Shown in pieces: positions 1 to 7,572 of a stretch of 14,918 bases of DNA (its first letter is position 1; every line of letters begins with the position of its first letter). The notes under the pieces are model-generated. The model saw only the letters and a program-made list of their open reading frames with translations. It did not search any database and had not been told where the DNA came from. Source of the DNA: Desulfobacterales bacterium (lineage in GTDB: Bacteria > Desulfobacterota > Desulfobacteria > Desulfobacterales > JASFBJ01); assembly GCA_030149585.1 (NCBI GenBank), contig JASFBJ010000054.1:1-14918 (forward strand), written 5' to 3'. A program made the translations under genes and the position numbers.

Positions 1-129
1 AATCTTGAAATAGCTCGCTATTCCTGCAACTTTTGTACCTAATTTTAGATCGGGTTGATCGAACAAACCTAAATCTGTGCGCCTACTTGTGGAAGTTATT
101 TCGTCCCCGTTCCTAATTAAGCATGGATT
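1..129 (-). pseudogene. Start-less open-frame fragment at left edge
   Basis: On the minus strand an uninterrupted frame of 43 codons runs from just after a TAA (130-132) to the window edge. It has no ATG, GTG or TTG start that would keep most of it. Its composition is protein-like (it includes GLFDQPDLKLG and GIASYFK), but I do not recognise a family. On the plus strand the same DNA is open only for the first 13 codons, ending in TAA at 40-42, and that frame could instead be the tail of an upstream gene. It may be a decayed gene remnant, a dispersed repeat or chance. No function is proposed. Confidence 0.2.
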
Positions 130-145
130 TTATCAGTGCTATAGT
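117..145 (+). promoter_or_regulatory. Possible promoter of the ABC-F/PP-loop gene pair
   Basis: The hexamer TATAGT (140-145) matches five of six bases of a sigma-70 -10 box. The hexamer 17 bp upstream, TTAAGC (117-122), is a poor -35 box. The DNA that follows is very A/T-rich and leads to the ATG at 206. It is the best candidate in the 205-bp leader, but weak. Confidence 0.22.
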
Positions 146-205
146 GTAAAAAAAATATTTTAAAATTATTTAAACGAAAATTTTTAATATCAAAAGCATT
201 CTATC

Positions 206-2065
206 ATGATCAATATTGAAAACATGAACAAAAGTTATGGGGGACGAATTCTTTTCAACAAGATCAGTTTTAAAGTCAATCCCAAAGAGCGAATAGGGTT
301 GGTTGGTCGCAATGGTCACGGCAAAACTACCTTGTTTAGAATTATTACCGGTAAAGAACAGTTTGATAGTGGAACATTTTTTAAACCTAAAAACTATCGC
401 ATTGGGTATGTTCGCCAGCAGCTTGATTTTTCGCAAGATACGGTCATTAAAGAGGGTATGCAGGGCCTGATTGAAACTGAAAGGGATCAGCACTGGAAAG
501 TAGAAAAAATTCTGGCTGGTTTAGGATTTACTCAAAAAGATATGAAGCGTTCTCCCCATGAATTTTCCGGAGGATTCCAGGTTCGTCTCAATCTTGCCAA
601 AGCTCTGGTTGGAGAACCGGATCTTTTACTTTTGGACGAACCCACCAACTATCTGGATATTGCTTCTATTCGCTGGGTTAAGCAGTTTTTAAGCACCTGG
701 CCCCATGAATTGATGCTCATTACCCATGATAGAAGTTTTATGGACAAGGTTGTGACACATGTTTTGGGCCTGCACCGAAAAAAAACCCGTAAAATTTTCG
801 GCAATACCGAAAAATACTATTCTCAAATCGCTCAGGATGAGGAGATCTACGAAAAAACCAGGCTTAATGATGAACGCCGTCAAAAAGAGATCGAATTATT
901 TATTTCTCGTTTCAGAGCCAAAGCCAGGCTGGCAAATATGGTCCAGTCCCGCGTTAAAACACTGGCCAAACTGGAAAAAAAAGACCGGCTAAGTAAAGCT
1001 GAAACCCTTGAATTTTTTTTCCAAAGTGCCCCTTTCCAGGGAAAGCATGTGTTAAACTCTGATTCATTATCTTTTTCCTATGAAAAAGATATCCCTTTGA
1101 TTAAAAATTTCAGCCTTTCAATTGCAACAGGTGACAGGGTCTGTGTGGTAGGCAAAAACGGAAAGGGTAAAACAACTTTATTAAAACTGCTGGCAGGAAG
1201 GTTAAATCCTGCCAAAGGAAAATTAACCTGTAACCCGCGAGTTGTTAAAGGTTTTTTTGAACAAACCAATATTAAAAGCCTGGTGGATGATCGAAGTGTC
1301 TTAGAGGAAATTCTTTACTCCCACGCTGATATTGATCGCCAAAAAGCCCGTAATATTTGCGGGTCCATGATGTTTTCCGGTAATGCTGCTGAAAAGAAAA
1401 TAAAAGTATTATCCGGAGGTGAAAAATGCAGGGTAATGCTGGGCAAACTTTTGGTCACCCCATCCAGTCTGCTGCTTTTAGATGAGCCCACTAATCACCT
1501 TGATATGGAGTCTTGTGATTCACTTCTTGCTGCTCTGGATGCTTTTAAAGGCACCATTATAATGGTAACCCATAATGAGATGTTTCTTAATGCCCTGGCT
1601 GAAAGATTAATTATATTTAAAAATAACAGGGTTGAGGTTTTTGAAGGAAATTATCAAAGATTTTTGGAGAAAATCGGCTGGGAAGAAAATGAATCTTTTG
1701 CCGATAATCGTAAAAAAGAGACTTCCCTGAATATTTTGGAAAGCGGCTTGAATAAAAAAGAGAGCCGTCGCAAAAGATCTGCCATTATTGCTGAAAAATC
1801 AAAAGTCTTAAAGCCTGTCGAGATAGCAATTAGCAAAACAGAGAAAAAAATTGAAGATAATGAAACCCGCCTGACCACTCTCAATCAGGAGCTGATAAAA
1901 GCCTCTAACGCCAATGAGGGCCCTAAAATCGGTGAGATAGGACGTGAAGTTCACAAATGTCAGGCCGGTATTGATAATGGTTTTGATGAACTGGAAACCC
2001 TTTTTGAAAAAAAAGAGCAGGCGGAATTAATTTTTAAAAGAAAAATGGAACAACTAAATAAATAG
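206..2065 (+). CDS. ABC-F family ATPase, YheS-like (ribosome-associated)
   Basis: This is a cytosolic ABC-F protein with two ATPase domains and no membrane segment. Members of the family bind the ribosomal E site and modulate or rescue translation. Domain 1 has Walker A GRNGHGKT (residues 34-41), signature SGG (121-123) and Walker B with D144-E145. Domain 2 has Walker A GKNGKGKT (316-323), signature SGGEK (403-407) and D426-E427 followed by PTNHLD. The linker contains FISRFRAKARLANMVQSR, close to the same place in E. coli YheS. The C-terminal part (about residue 515 onward) is charged and coiled-coil-like, as in YheS. Its 619 residues compare with about 637 in YheS. The start is the first in-frame ATG; no clear Shine-Dalgarno sequence precedes it. 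The next gene follows after 23 bp, so the two are probably co-transcribed. Assignment to ABC-F is secure. YheS rather than Uup is inferred from remembered sequence, and no resistance role is implied. Confidence 0.93.
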   Translation: MINIENMNKSYGGRILFNKISFKVNPKERIGLVGRNGHGKTTLFRIITGKEQFDSGTFFKPKNYRIGYVRQQLDFSQDTVIKEGMQGLIETERDQHWKVEKILAGLGFTQKDMKRSPHEFSGGFQVRLNLAKALVGEPDLLLLDEPTNYLDIASIRWVKQFLSTWPHELMLITHDRSFMDKVVTHVLGLHRKKTRKIFGNTEKYYSQIAQDEEIYEKTRLNDERRQKEIELFISRFRAKARLANMVQSRVKTLAKLEKKDRLSKAETLEFFFQSAPFQGKHVLNSDSLSFSYEKDIPLIKNFSLSIATGDRVCVVGKNGKGKTTLLKLLAGRLNPAKGKLTCNPRVVKGFFEQTNIKSLVDDRSVLEEILYSHADIDRQKARNICGSMMFSGNAAEKKIKVLSGGEKCRVMLGKLLVTPSSLLLLDEPTNHLDMESCDSLLAALDAFKGTIIMVTHNEMFLNALAERLIIFKNNRVEVFEGNYQRFLEKIGWEENESFADNRKKETSLNILESGLNKKESRRKRSAIIAEKSKVLKPVEIAISKTEKKIEDNETRLTTLNQELIKASNANEGPKIGEIGREVHKCQAGIDNGFDELETLFEKKEQAELIFKRKMEQLNK

Positions 2066-2088
2066 AGCTCAAAATAAAAAAAATAATT

Positions 2089-3084
2089 ATGGCAAATAAA
2101 AACAGGAAGGTGCGGGCTCTAGGATTATGTTCCGGAGGTCTTGACAGTATACTGGCAGCACTGGTTTTGAAAAAACAGGGGATAAAGGTGGAATGGATCA
2201 GTTTTGAAACCCCGTTTTTTTCAGCAACCAAGGCTCGTTTGGCAGCTCAGCAAACCGGCATTATATTGCATACCCAAAATATTACAAAAATCTATCTTGA
2301 AATGCTGAAAAATCCGCCCTGTGGTTATGGCAAATATTTGAATCCTTGTATTGATTGCCATACCCTGATGTTTAAACTGGCTGGTAAAATCATGCAGCAG
2401 GAGAAATTTGATTTTCTTTTCAGCGGAGAGGTTCTTGGGCAGCGGCCTCTGTCCCAAACCAGGCCATCTTTGCGCTATGTTGAAAAAAATTCCGGTTATG
2501 ATGGATATATTCTCCGTCCTTTAAGTGCCTTGAAAATGCAACCCACCATTTTGGAACAACGCGGGCTTGTTGATCGGGAAAAACTGCTGGGTATTACAGG
2601 CCGGTCTAGAAAAATTCAAATCAAGCTGGCAGCCCAATATAAAATTACTCAATATCCTTCTCCGGCAGGAGGCTGCCTGCTGACTGACAAGAATTTTTCC
2701 AATCGCCTTGGCGATCTTTTTGCCCATCAGGATCATTATAGTGAAAGAGAGCTGAACCTCTTAAAATTCGGTCGCCATTTGCGCTTAGATAACGATTTTA
2801 AAATCATTGTGGGCCGCACACAGGAAGATAATGAAAAAATTATCTCGCAGGTTGACCCAAAAAAAAATCTTATTTTAAAAGCCGTCACCATTCCAGGCCC
2901 CACAGTGCTCATGGATGCAAGAGCCCCGGATCAGATAATCCAGCTGGCCGCATCTATTTGTGCCGGCTATACAAAAGCCCCATCTGGTGAAAAAACCAGG
3001 GTTGAAATAAGCAAAGACAAAAGCAAGACCACACTTTCGGTCATTGGATTAACTCCTGATAAGATAAAGCCCTATCTTATTTAG
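2089..3084 (+). CDS. PP-loop ATPase, ThiI/MnmA-like tRNA thiolation protein
   Basis: The N-terminus carries a PP-loop ATP-pyrophosphatase motif, SGGLDS (residues 15-20), as in enzymes that adenylate tRNA uridine before sulfur insertion (ThiI, MnmA, TtuA and relatives). A Cys pair, C87-x-x-C90 in NPCIDC, and C196 in AGGCLLTD are candidate catalytic or metal/sulfur-carrying residues. The last third, starting near KFGRHLRL and VGRTQEDNE, resembles the small RNA-binding (NFACT-R/DUF814-like) domain found behind ThiI-like ATPase domains in some bacteria. It lacks the N-terminal THUMP domain and the rhodanese tail of classical ThiI. The likely role is cytosolic tRNA sulfur modification, but the exact uridine position cannot be told from sequence. 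The start ATG places the PP-loop 14 residues from the N-terminus, as is usual, although no good ribosome binding site is visible. It sits just downstream of the ABC-F gene. Confidence 0.82.
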   Translation: MANKNRKVRALGLCSGGLDSILAALVLKKQGIKVEWISFETPFFSATKARLAAQQTGIILHTQNITKIYLEMLKNPPCGYGKYLNPCIDCHTLMFKLAGKIMQQEKFDFLFSGEVLGQRPLSQTRPSLRYVEKNSGYDGYILRPLSALKMQPTILEQRGLVDREKLLGITGRSRKIQIKLAAQYKITQYPSPAGGCLLTDKNFSNRLGDLFAHQDHYSERELNLLKFGRHLRLDNDFKIIVGRTQEDNEKIISQVDPKKNLILKAVTIPGPTVLMDARAPDQIIQLAASICAGYTKAPSGEKTRVEISKDKSKTTLSVIGLTPDKIKPYLI

Positions 3085-3094
3085 AATTCCCTGT

Positions 3095-3130
3095 GAAAGT
3101 AGGGGCGAACGGCCGTTCGCCCCTACTTTC
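3095..3130. repeat. Perfect 36-bp GC-rich palindrome
   Basis: Two 16-base arms (3095-3110 and 3115-3130) are exact reverse complements around a self-complementary GGCC, giving a 36-bp perfect palindrome in otherwise AT-rich DNA. The core reads GTAGGGGCGAAC and its complement. Similar GGGGCGA...TCGCCCC palindromes are, from memory, dispersed in multiple copies in several bacterial genomes as REP/MITE-like elements. It lies between two converging genes (stops at 3084 and 3170), where it would form a strong hairpin in either transcript. No T-run follows on either strand, so it is not a textbook intrinsic terminator, though it could still stall or protect both mRNA ends. Confidence 0.85.
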
Positions 3131-3169
3131 TACAATATGATGTACCACAATCTCCCAAAATGAGAGTTG

Positions 3170-5116
3170 CTACTCAAACCTGAACTTATCCTTTCTAAAA
3201 AGCTCTACACAGGCATCAACTGCTTTTCCATAATATTTTTTGTCTCTATTTTTTAAAAGTTCTTCAAGGCTGTACTCTATATCAAACGCAGGTCTGTAAG
3301 GCCTGTAAGAACTGGTTGCTTCAGCGACGTCAGCAACGGTAAGTATCTTTGCTTCCAGCATAATTTCATTATCTTTTAAGCCGAAAGGGAAACCTGAACC
3401 ATCTAATTTTTCGTGATGCTGCAGCACTACTTTTGCAAAGGGCCAGGGAGATGGGATATTTTTCAAAATATCATAGCCCACTTGTGAATGCATTCTAATC
3501 ATTTGAATTTCAACATCAAGCAGAGTTCCTGGTCTGTTAAGTATGGATGTGGGTATCCGCAATTTCCCTATATCGTGAAGAATACCTGCGATTTGAATTG
3601 TTCGTATAACATCGTCTGAAAGAGATAATTTTTCGGCTATTGCGCATGCAAGTTTAGCTACGCGGTGCTGATGACCCGCAGTATATGGATCTTTGACATC
3701 AACCATTACACCCATGGTTTGAATGATACCTGAAAGCATCTGTTCAATCTGAGCTGTTTTTTCCTTTACCCTTTCTTCCAGAGTTATATTCTGATTTTTT
3801 AATGTTTCTCTCATTTTTTTTAGAGAAATATGTGTTTTAATTCTTGCTTTTACTTCATCTGAATTAAACGGTTTTGTAATATAATCCACTCCACCAACTT
3901 CAAAGCCTCTGGTTTTATGGTCTGCCTCTGTTAGGGCTGTGATAAAAATAACAGGAATGGGTTTTGTGCTGTAATCGGCTTTTAATCGCCGGCAAACATC
4001 ATACCCATTCATCGCCGGCATAATTACATCCAAAAGAATCAGATCGGGCAGATATTCCTGTGCATAATCAATAGCTTCAAAGCCATTCCTGGCTATGCCG
4101 AGCCTGTAATCTCCCTTTAAGCTGCCAACCAGCATATCTATATTTGTTGAATTATCATCAACAATCAAAACCAGAGAATCTTTTATTTCATCCACATCCG
4201 TCTTTTCCAAAGACATAATTTCAGGGGTTTTATCAAGAATTTTCAATGATTCCAAAACCTGATTTAAAGCTGCTTCAAACTGATCTATTAATTCAGATAT
4301 AATTATTTCCGGTTTTTCATCCCTGCTCGCATCTTCCAGCTTTTTTGCTGCTTCGCATAGAAGTATGGCGCCTATATTGGCGGAGCTTCCTTTAATATTA
4401 TGGGCCAGGGCTATGAGTTTATCCATCTCCTTTCCCTTAAACGCATCTTTTATTCTTTTCATTATATTATGATTATTTTTTAAAAAGCCGGCAAGAATAT
4501 GTTTAAAAACAGCAGCATTTAATTTAAATTCCTCAAGTGCCTTTTTAATGTTGATTCCGGGAAGATTTGTCGGGAGAACCTCCTTTTCGGCGTCTAAAAT
4601 ATTTTGAGCGGATATCCTGTCAGATGCATTTATTTTTGCTTCCTCTATATCAGATTTATCTTTATTTTTAAGCTCTTGCCACAAGGCATTCAACAACATG
4701 TCCTGAGTGGCTGGTTTGGGAACAAAACCATTCATGCCTGCTTTCAGGTATTTTTCTTCATCCTCCTGCAAGGCATGGGCTGTCATGGCAATTATTGAAA
4801 GATTATTAAATTCAGCATCCTTTCTTATCTCCCTGGTGGCTTCATATCCGTCCATTACCGGCATTTGTATATCCATAAGTACTGCGTCAAATTGAGATTC
4901 ATGCACAGCAGCCAGAGCTTCTTTTCCGTTATTGGCTATCTTTATAATAAGTCCTGCTTCTTCCAGAATTGTAAGAACAAGTTCCTGATTGGTAATATTA
5001 TCTTCAACTAAAAGCACCCTGAACCCTTTGAGGCGGTTTTTGTGAATAGAAGTTCCGGTTGTAAACTGTTTTTTCATTTTCAGGCTTTTAGCCTTTTGTT
5101 TCAAAAAGGCATCCAT
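3170..5116 (-). CDS. REC-HPt-REC-HD-GYP protein (probable c-di-GMP phosphodiesterase)
   Basis: The domains in order are as follows. REC1 spans about residues 33-150, with E38-D39 and phosphoacceptor D82. The histidine phosphotransfer domain spans about 185-295, with H239 in AHNIKGSS. REC2 spans about 314-432, with D320-D321, phosphoacceptor D363 and K415. A short coiled-coil (about 432-460) leads to HD-GYP (about 460-640), with H514-D515 in LHDIGK and HHEKLDGSGFP (567-577). HD-GYP enzymes hydrolyse cyclic di-GMP; the signature here is GFP rather than GYP, with the metal-binding histidines kept. A phosphate could pass D82-H239-D363 and control the output. No membrane segment is present. The N-terminal half matches the REC-HPt tail of BarA-type hybrid kinases, and DNA upstream of this ATG still encodes the end of a preceding receiver domain before an in-frame stop. 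The ATG at 5116 has no ribosome binding site; M14 is an alternative, equally unsupported. The domains are intact, but whether it is expressed is open. Confidence 0.85.
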   Translation of the reverse strand: MDAFLKQKAKSLKMKKQFTTGTSIHKNRLKGFRVLLVEDNITNQELVLTILEEAGLIIKIANNGKEALAAVHESQFDAVLMDIQMPVMDGYEATREIRKDAEFNNLSIIAMTAHALQEDEEKYLKAGMNGFVPKPATQDMLLNALWQELKNKDKSDIEEAKINASDRISAQNILDAEKEVLPTNLPGINIKKALEEFKLNAAVFKHILAGFLKNNHNIMKRIKDAFKGKEMDKLIALAHNIKGSSANIGAILLCEAAKKLEDASRDEKPEIIISELIDQFEAALNQVLESLKILDKTPEIMSLEKTDVDEIKDSLVLIVDDNSTNIDMLVGSLKGDYRLGIARNGFEAIDYAQEYLPDLILLDVIMPAMNGYDVCRRLKADYSTKPIPVIFITALTEADHKTRGFEVGGVDYITKPFNSDEVKARIKTHISLKKMRETLKNQNITLEERVKEKTAQIEQMLSGIIQTMGVMVDVKDPYTAGHQHRVAKLACAIAEKLSLSDDVIRTIQIAGILHDIGKLRIPTSILNRPGTLLDVEIQMIRMHSQVGYDILKNIPSPWPFAKVVLQHHEKLDGSGFPFGLKDNEIMLEAKILTVADVAEATSSYRPYRPAFDIEYSLEELLKNRDKKYYGKAVDACVELFRKDKFRFE

Positions 5117-5161
5117 GACTGCATCAAAAAGGCTTGATTGGCAGATTTGTTTAGTAAAAAA
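5117..5161 (-). pseudogene. Remnant of a lost receiver domain upstream of the HD-GYP gene
   Basis: Reading upstream from the first ATG of the HD-GYP gene in the same frame gives FFTKQICQSSLFDAV, then continues into MDAF; the stop TAA is at 5162-5164. This is the typical end of a receiver domain in hybrid histidine kinases (usual form: TKP, a few residues, then SSLFDA-M-AF). The invariant Lys is kept, while the usual Pro is Gln. So the gene once continued upstream with at least one more REC and probably a kinase, now lost. The 95 bp between this remnant and the PrkA2 stop codon shows nothing recognisable. Confidence 0.7.
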
Positions 5162-5259
5162 TTATTGGAATTCAATTTATGAATTCTTGAATATGAATCA
5201 TATAAGGGCCCCTAAAATCCTGACCTGAAAGAGCCAAAAAAACGAAGGACAAAGCTATT

Positions 5260-7551
5260 TTAAAGGTTTTTCAGGCTGAACTGCTTGGCAAGGTCGTTAT
5301 CCACCACATAGATACATACTGCTTGTGCTCTATTTGGGGTGTAATGATATTTGCTTACAAGGTTGTTGATCATAAAGGTAATATCATTCTTGATTTTTTT
5401 ATCATGGGTTTTAAACTCTTCTGTATGATATGTTTTAATTGCCAGTCTGAAGTTTTCGTTTTCCAGAAAAGGACCCAAAACTTTTTCTTTTAAATTATAA
5501 ACATATCGTTCATGAAGATTATTAAACAGCTTTGTTTCAGCTAATTTCAATCCGGATATCATGATCTCTTGAGTAAGGGTTTTGGAGGTATACTCTTTTT
5601 GAGTCTCCTGGCGCAGGGTAAGAAATCTGATTTTGTCGGATTTGCTTCCAAGAATCCTTTTTTCAAATCCCTCAAAAAAATCTATGCTGATATCAAGCAA
5701 ATCACCGGTAAAATGGCAGGTCTCGACAGTCCCTGGTTCGAAATTAACGGCAAAGATATAATTTTGGATTTCTTTTGAAATCTGTTCTTCATTATAGTAG
5801 TAAAGGGATTCTTTAACCTCTTGTAAAACTGTATAATCATACATATGAAGTAAAGAGTCCAAAAAACCGTCTGGTATGGATTCCTTTAAATTTTTTCGAG
5901 CATTGAAAAATTTGCACAACATTAGCATATCAATGGGTTTATTCTGCTTATCATATATTGAAAAAAACTCGTTAAAAATTTTTATGGAATCCCGGCCTGA
6001 AATTCCTTTGGCCCCTTCACTTTTAGATTCAGCAATAATTTTACGTCGCCTTTTGGCAGTGAGTCGTTTGCGATCCTCTTCAATCAACCAGTCCGGAATA
6101 TAACCTGTATAAATTTCCATTTTTAATAATTGAAGATACTTATCACAGTAGAGTTTGTATTTATCAGGATCACCTATCCATTCCAGCAAGGCTTTTGATT
6201 TGATATCCATTCTCGAAGAGATAATCACTCTGGCAAAATTATGAAGGACTCGGGGAAGAAAGCTTTCGTCAATATGTTTGCCGAATATATTGCGATAGAT
6301 CTCTACTTCTGTGTTTATATCCATAACATAGGGGATGTTAATATAAATAATACGATCTGAAAACGATTGAATATCCTGAATATTTTTTTTATCTTCCGGA
6401 TTCATCAGCGCCAGAAAAAGAGAGTTTATATTCTCTTCAACATCTTCTACCTTATGCACTCCTTCACTGATAATATTGTGCAGTTCAATCAATCTTTCGA
6501 TATTATGGGATTTAATATCCATAAGAGCGTAAATGCCATTATTAGTGTTGGAATAGCGTGAAAAAACATATTTTACCTGGTTACTGTCTTTAAACAACCT
6601 GTTAATTTGTTTTTGCATAATTGCATTTGTAAATACAATCTGCTTCATGGGCCGATCTCCTGGATTAAACACACTGATTCCCTTGCCCAGACGACGATTA
6701 AAACCATATGGTCTGGCATATATCATGGAAAACACTTTCTCAGGATCTTTTAATTCGCTCAACAAAGCCTCATAAATAGAGCTGCAAATTGTGCAGGGAA
6801 TATCTTTGAACACCCATTCATACTCTTTTGCTGTAAATAACTGCCGTTTGAACTCTTCATTACCAAATAATTCGTCCAGGAATGCCCGCCGTGAGCTTTT
6901 AGGGACCATCAGAATTGGATGATCATGGCAGGGACAGGAGACTTCAATATAGCCTGAATTAAAATGACTGGTTTTGTTTTGAATGGCTTTAAATTGCTGA
7001 TCTGTTTGAGACTCTTGAAGCTGAACTAATCTTTCAAGAATCGAAATGGTCTCATCCCCGGTTTTGCGATCAATAATATCCTGATTGATACGCCATACAA
7101 CTTCATAGCGCATTCCTTTTTCAGTATTTGTATACTCTTCAAATTTTCTTAAAAGATTATTTAAAAATGTACTTTTGCCTGATCCGTGAGGGCCGTCAAA
7201 AATATAAATTTTATTTTGCTGAGCACCATGTTGTAACGCTTTAACATGATTGATAAGGCGGTTGGCAAAGAGCCGGTCAGCAAAAAAAGGGTGGTCAGAC
7301 CCTTCGATAAAGAGACGAGTGCAATCATATTTAACATAATTAATTGACTCTGGATCATCGGGATATTCATCCATCTCTTCTTCCACATAGGTTTTAACCA
7401 TGTCATAAAATATCTGGAAAATATTTCGCAATACAGCATCTGGTTTAGCTGTCACCATCTTTAAAAACTGATCAAAACTGATCGGAGCCCGCTTTTCCAG
7501 CTCGGCCGCGCTTTTTTTCAGATGTTGCATTGCTTTTTTAATGTTGTTCAT
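5260..7551 (-). CDS. prkA: PrkA-like AAA+ serine protein kinase (second paralogue, PrkA2)
   Basis: This is a 763-residue cytosolic member of the PrkA/YeaG family (AAA+ domain followed by a PrkA-type C-terminal domain). The N-terminus ISFDQFLKMV (24-33) fits the family's opening helix. Walker A is GPHGSGKS (120-127). The region usually read as Walker B is GIYALMDIK, with one acidic residue kept. The sensor-1-like segment is LFLALMNPED, and an arginine-finger-like FSDRIIYINIPY follows. Between the ATPase motifs lies a Cys/His cluster: C206, C208, H209, H211, then C253 and C256, resembling the CPxHxxP...CxxC segment that I recall in Bacillus-type PrkA and probably binding zinc. PrkA proteins are linked to sporulation or starvation responses; both kinase and AAA+ protease activities have been proposed. 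It is the last gene of the operon, starting 21 bp after the SpoVR stop, with AGAGGA nine bases before the ATG. It is well diverged from the paralogue at the operon head. Confidence 0.87.
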   Translation of the reverse strand: MNNIKKAMQHLKKSAAELEKRAPISFDQFLKMVTAKPDAVLRNIFQIFYDMVKTYVEEEMDEYPDDPESINYVKYDCTRLFIEGSDHPFFADRLFANRLINHVKALQHGAQQNKIYIFDGPHGSGKSTFLNNLLRKFEEYTNTEKGMRYEVVWRINQDIIDRKTGDETISILERLVQLQESQTDQQFKAIQNKTSHFNSGYIEVSCPCHDHPILMVPKSSRRAFLDELFGNEEFKRQLFTAKEYEWVFKDIPCTICSSIYEALLSELKDPEKVFSMIYARPYGFNRRLGKGISVFNPGDRPMKQIVFTNAIMQKQINRLFKDSNQVKYVFSRYSNTNNGIYALMDIKSHNIERLIELHNIISEGVHKVEDVEENINSLFLALMNPEDKKNIQDIQSFSDRIIYINIPYVMDINTEVEIYRNIFGKHIDESFLPRVLHNFARVIISSRMDIKSKALLEWIGDPDKYKLYCDKYLQLLKMEIYTGYIPDWLIEEDRKRLTAKRRRKIIAESKSEGAKGISGRDSIKIFNEFFSIYDKQNKPIDMLMLCKFFNARKNLKESIPDGFLDSLLHMYDYTVLQEVKESLYYYNEEQISKEIQNYIFAVNFEPGTVETCHFTGDLLDISIDFFEGFEKRILGSKSDKIRFLTLRQETQKEYTSKTLTQEIMISGLKLAETKLFNNLHERYVYNLKEKVLGPFLENENFRLAIKTYHTEEFKTHDKKIKNDITFMINNLVSKYHYTPNRAQAVCIYVVDNDLAKQFSLKNL

Positions 7552-7572
7552 AAGGAGAATTCCTCTAAACTC

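Noticed and set aside
689..992. Open frames overlapping the ABC-F gene in other frames
   Set aside because: Shadows of a confident gene; no independent start or motif. The same holds for overlapping frames in the HD-GYP, PrkA, SpoVR and DUF444 genes.
3095..3130. Palindrome as a classical Rho-independent terminator
   Set aside because: The stem is strong, but no run of T follows it on either strand, so I call it a repeat and leave any termination role as a possibility.
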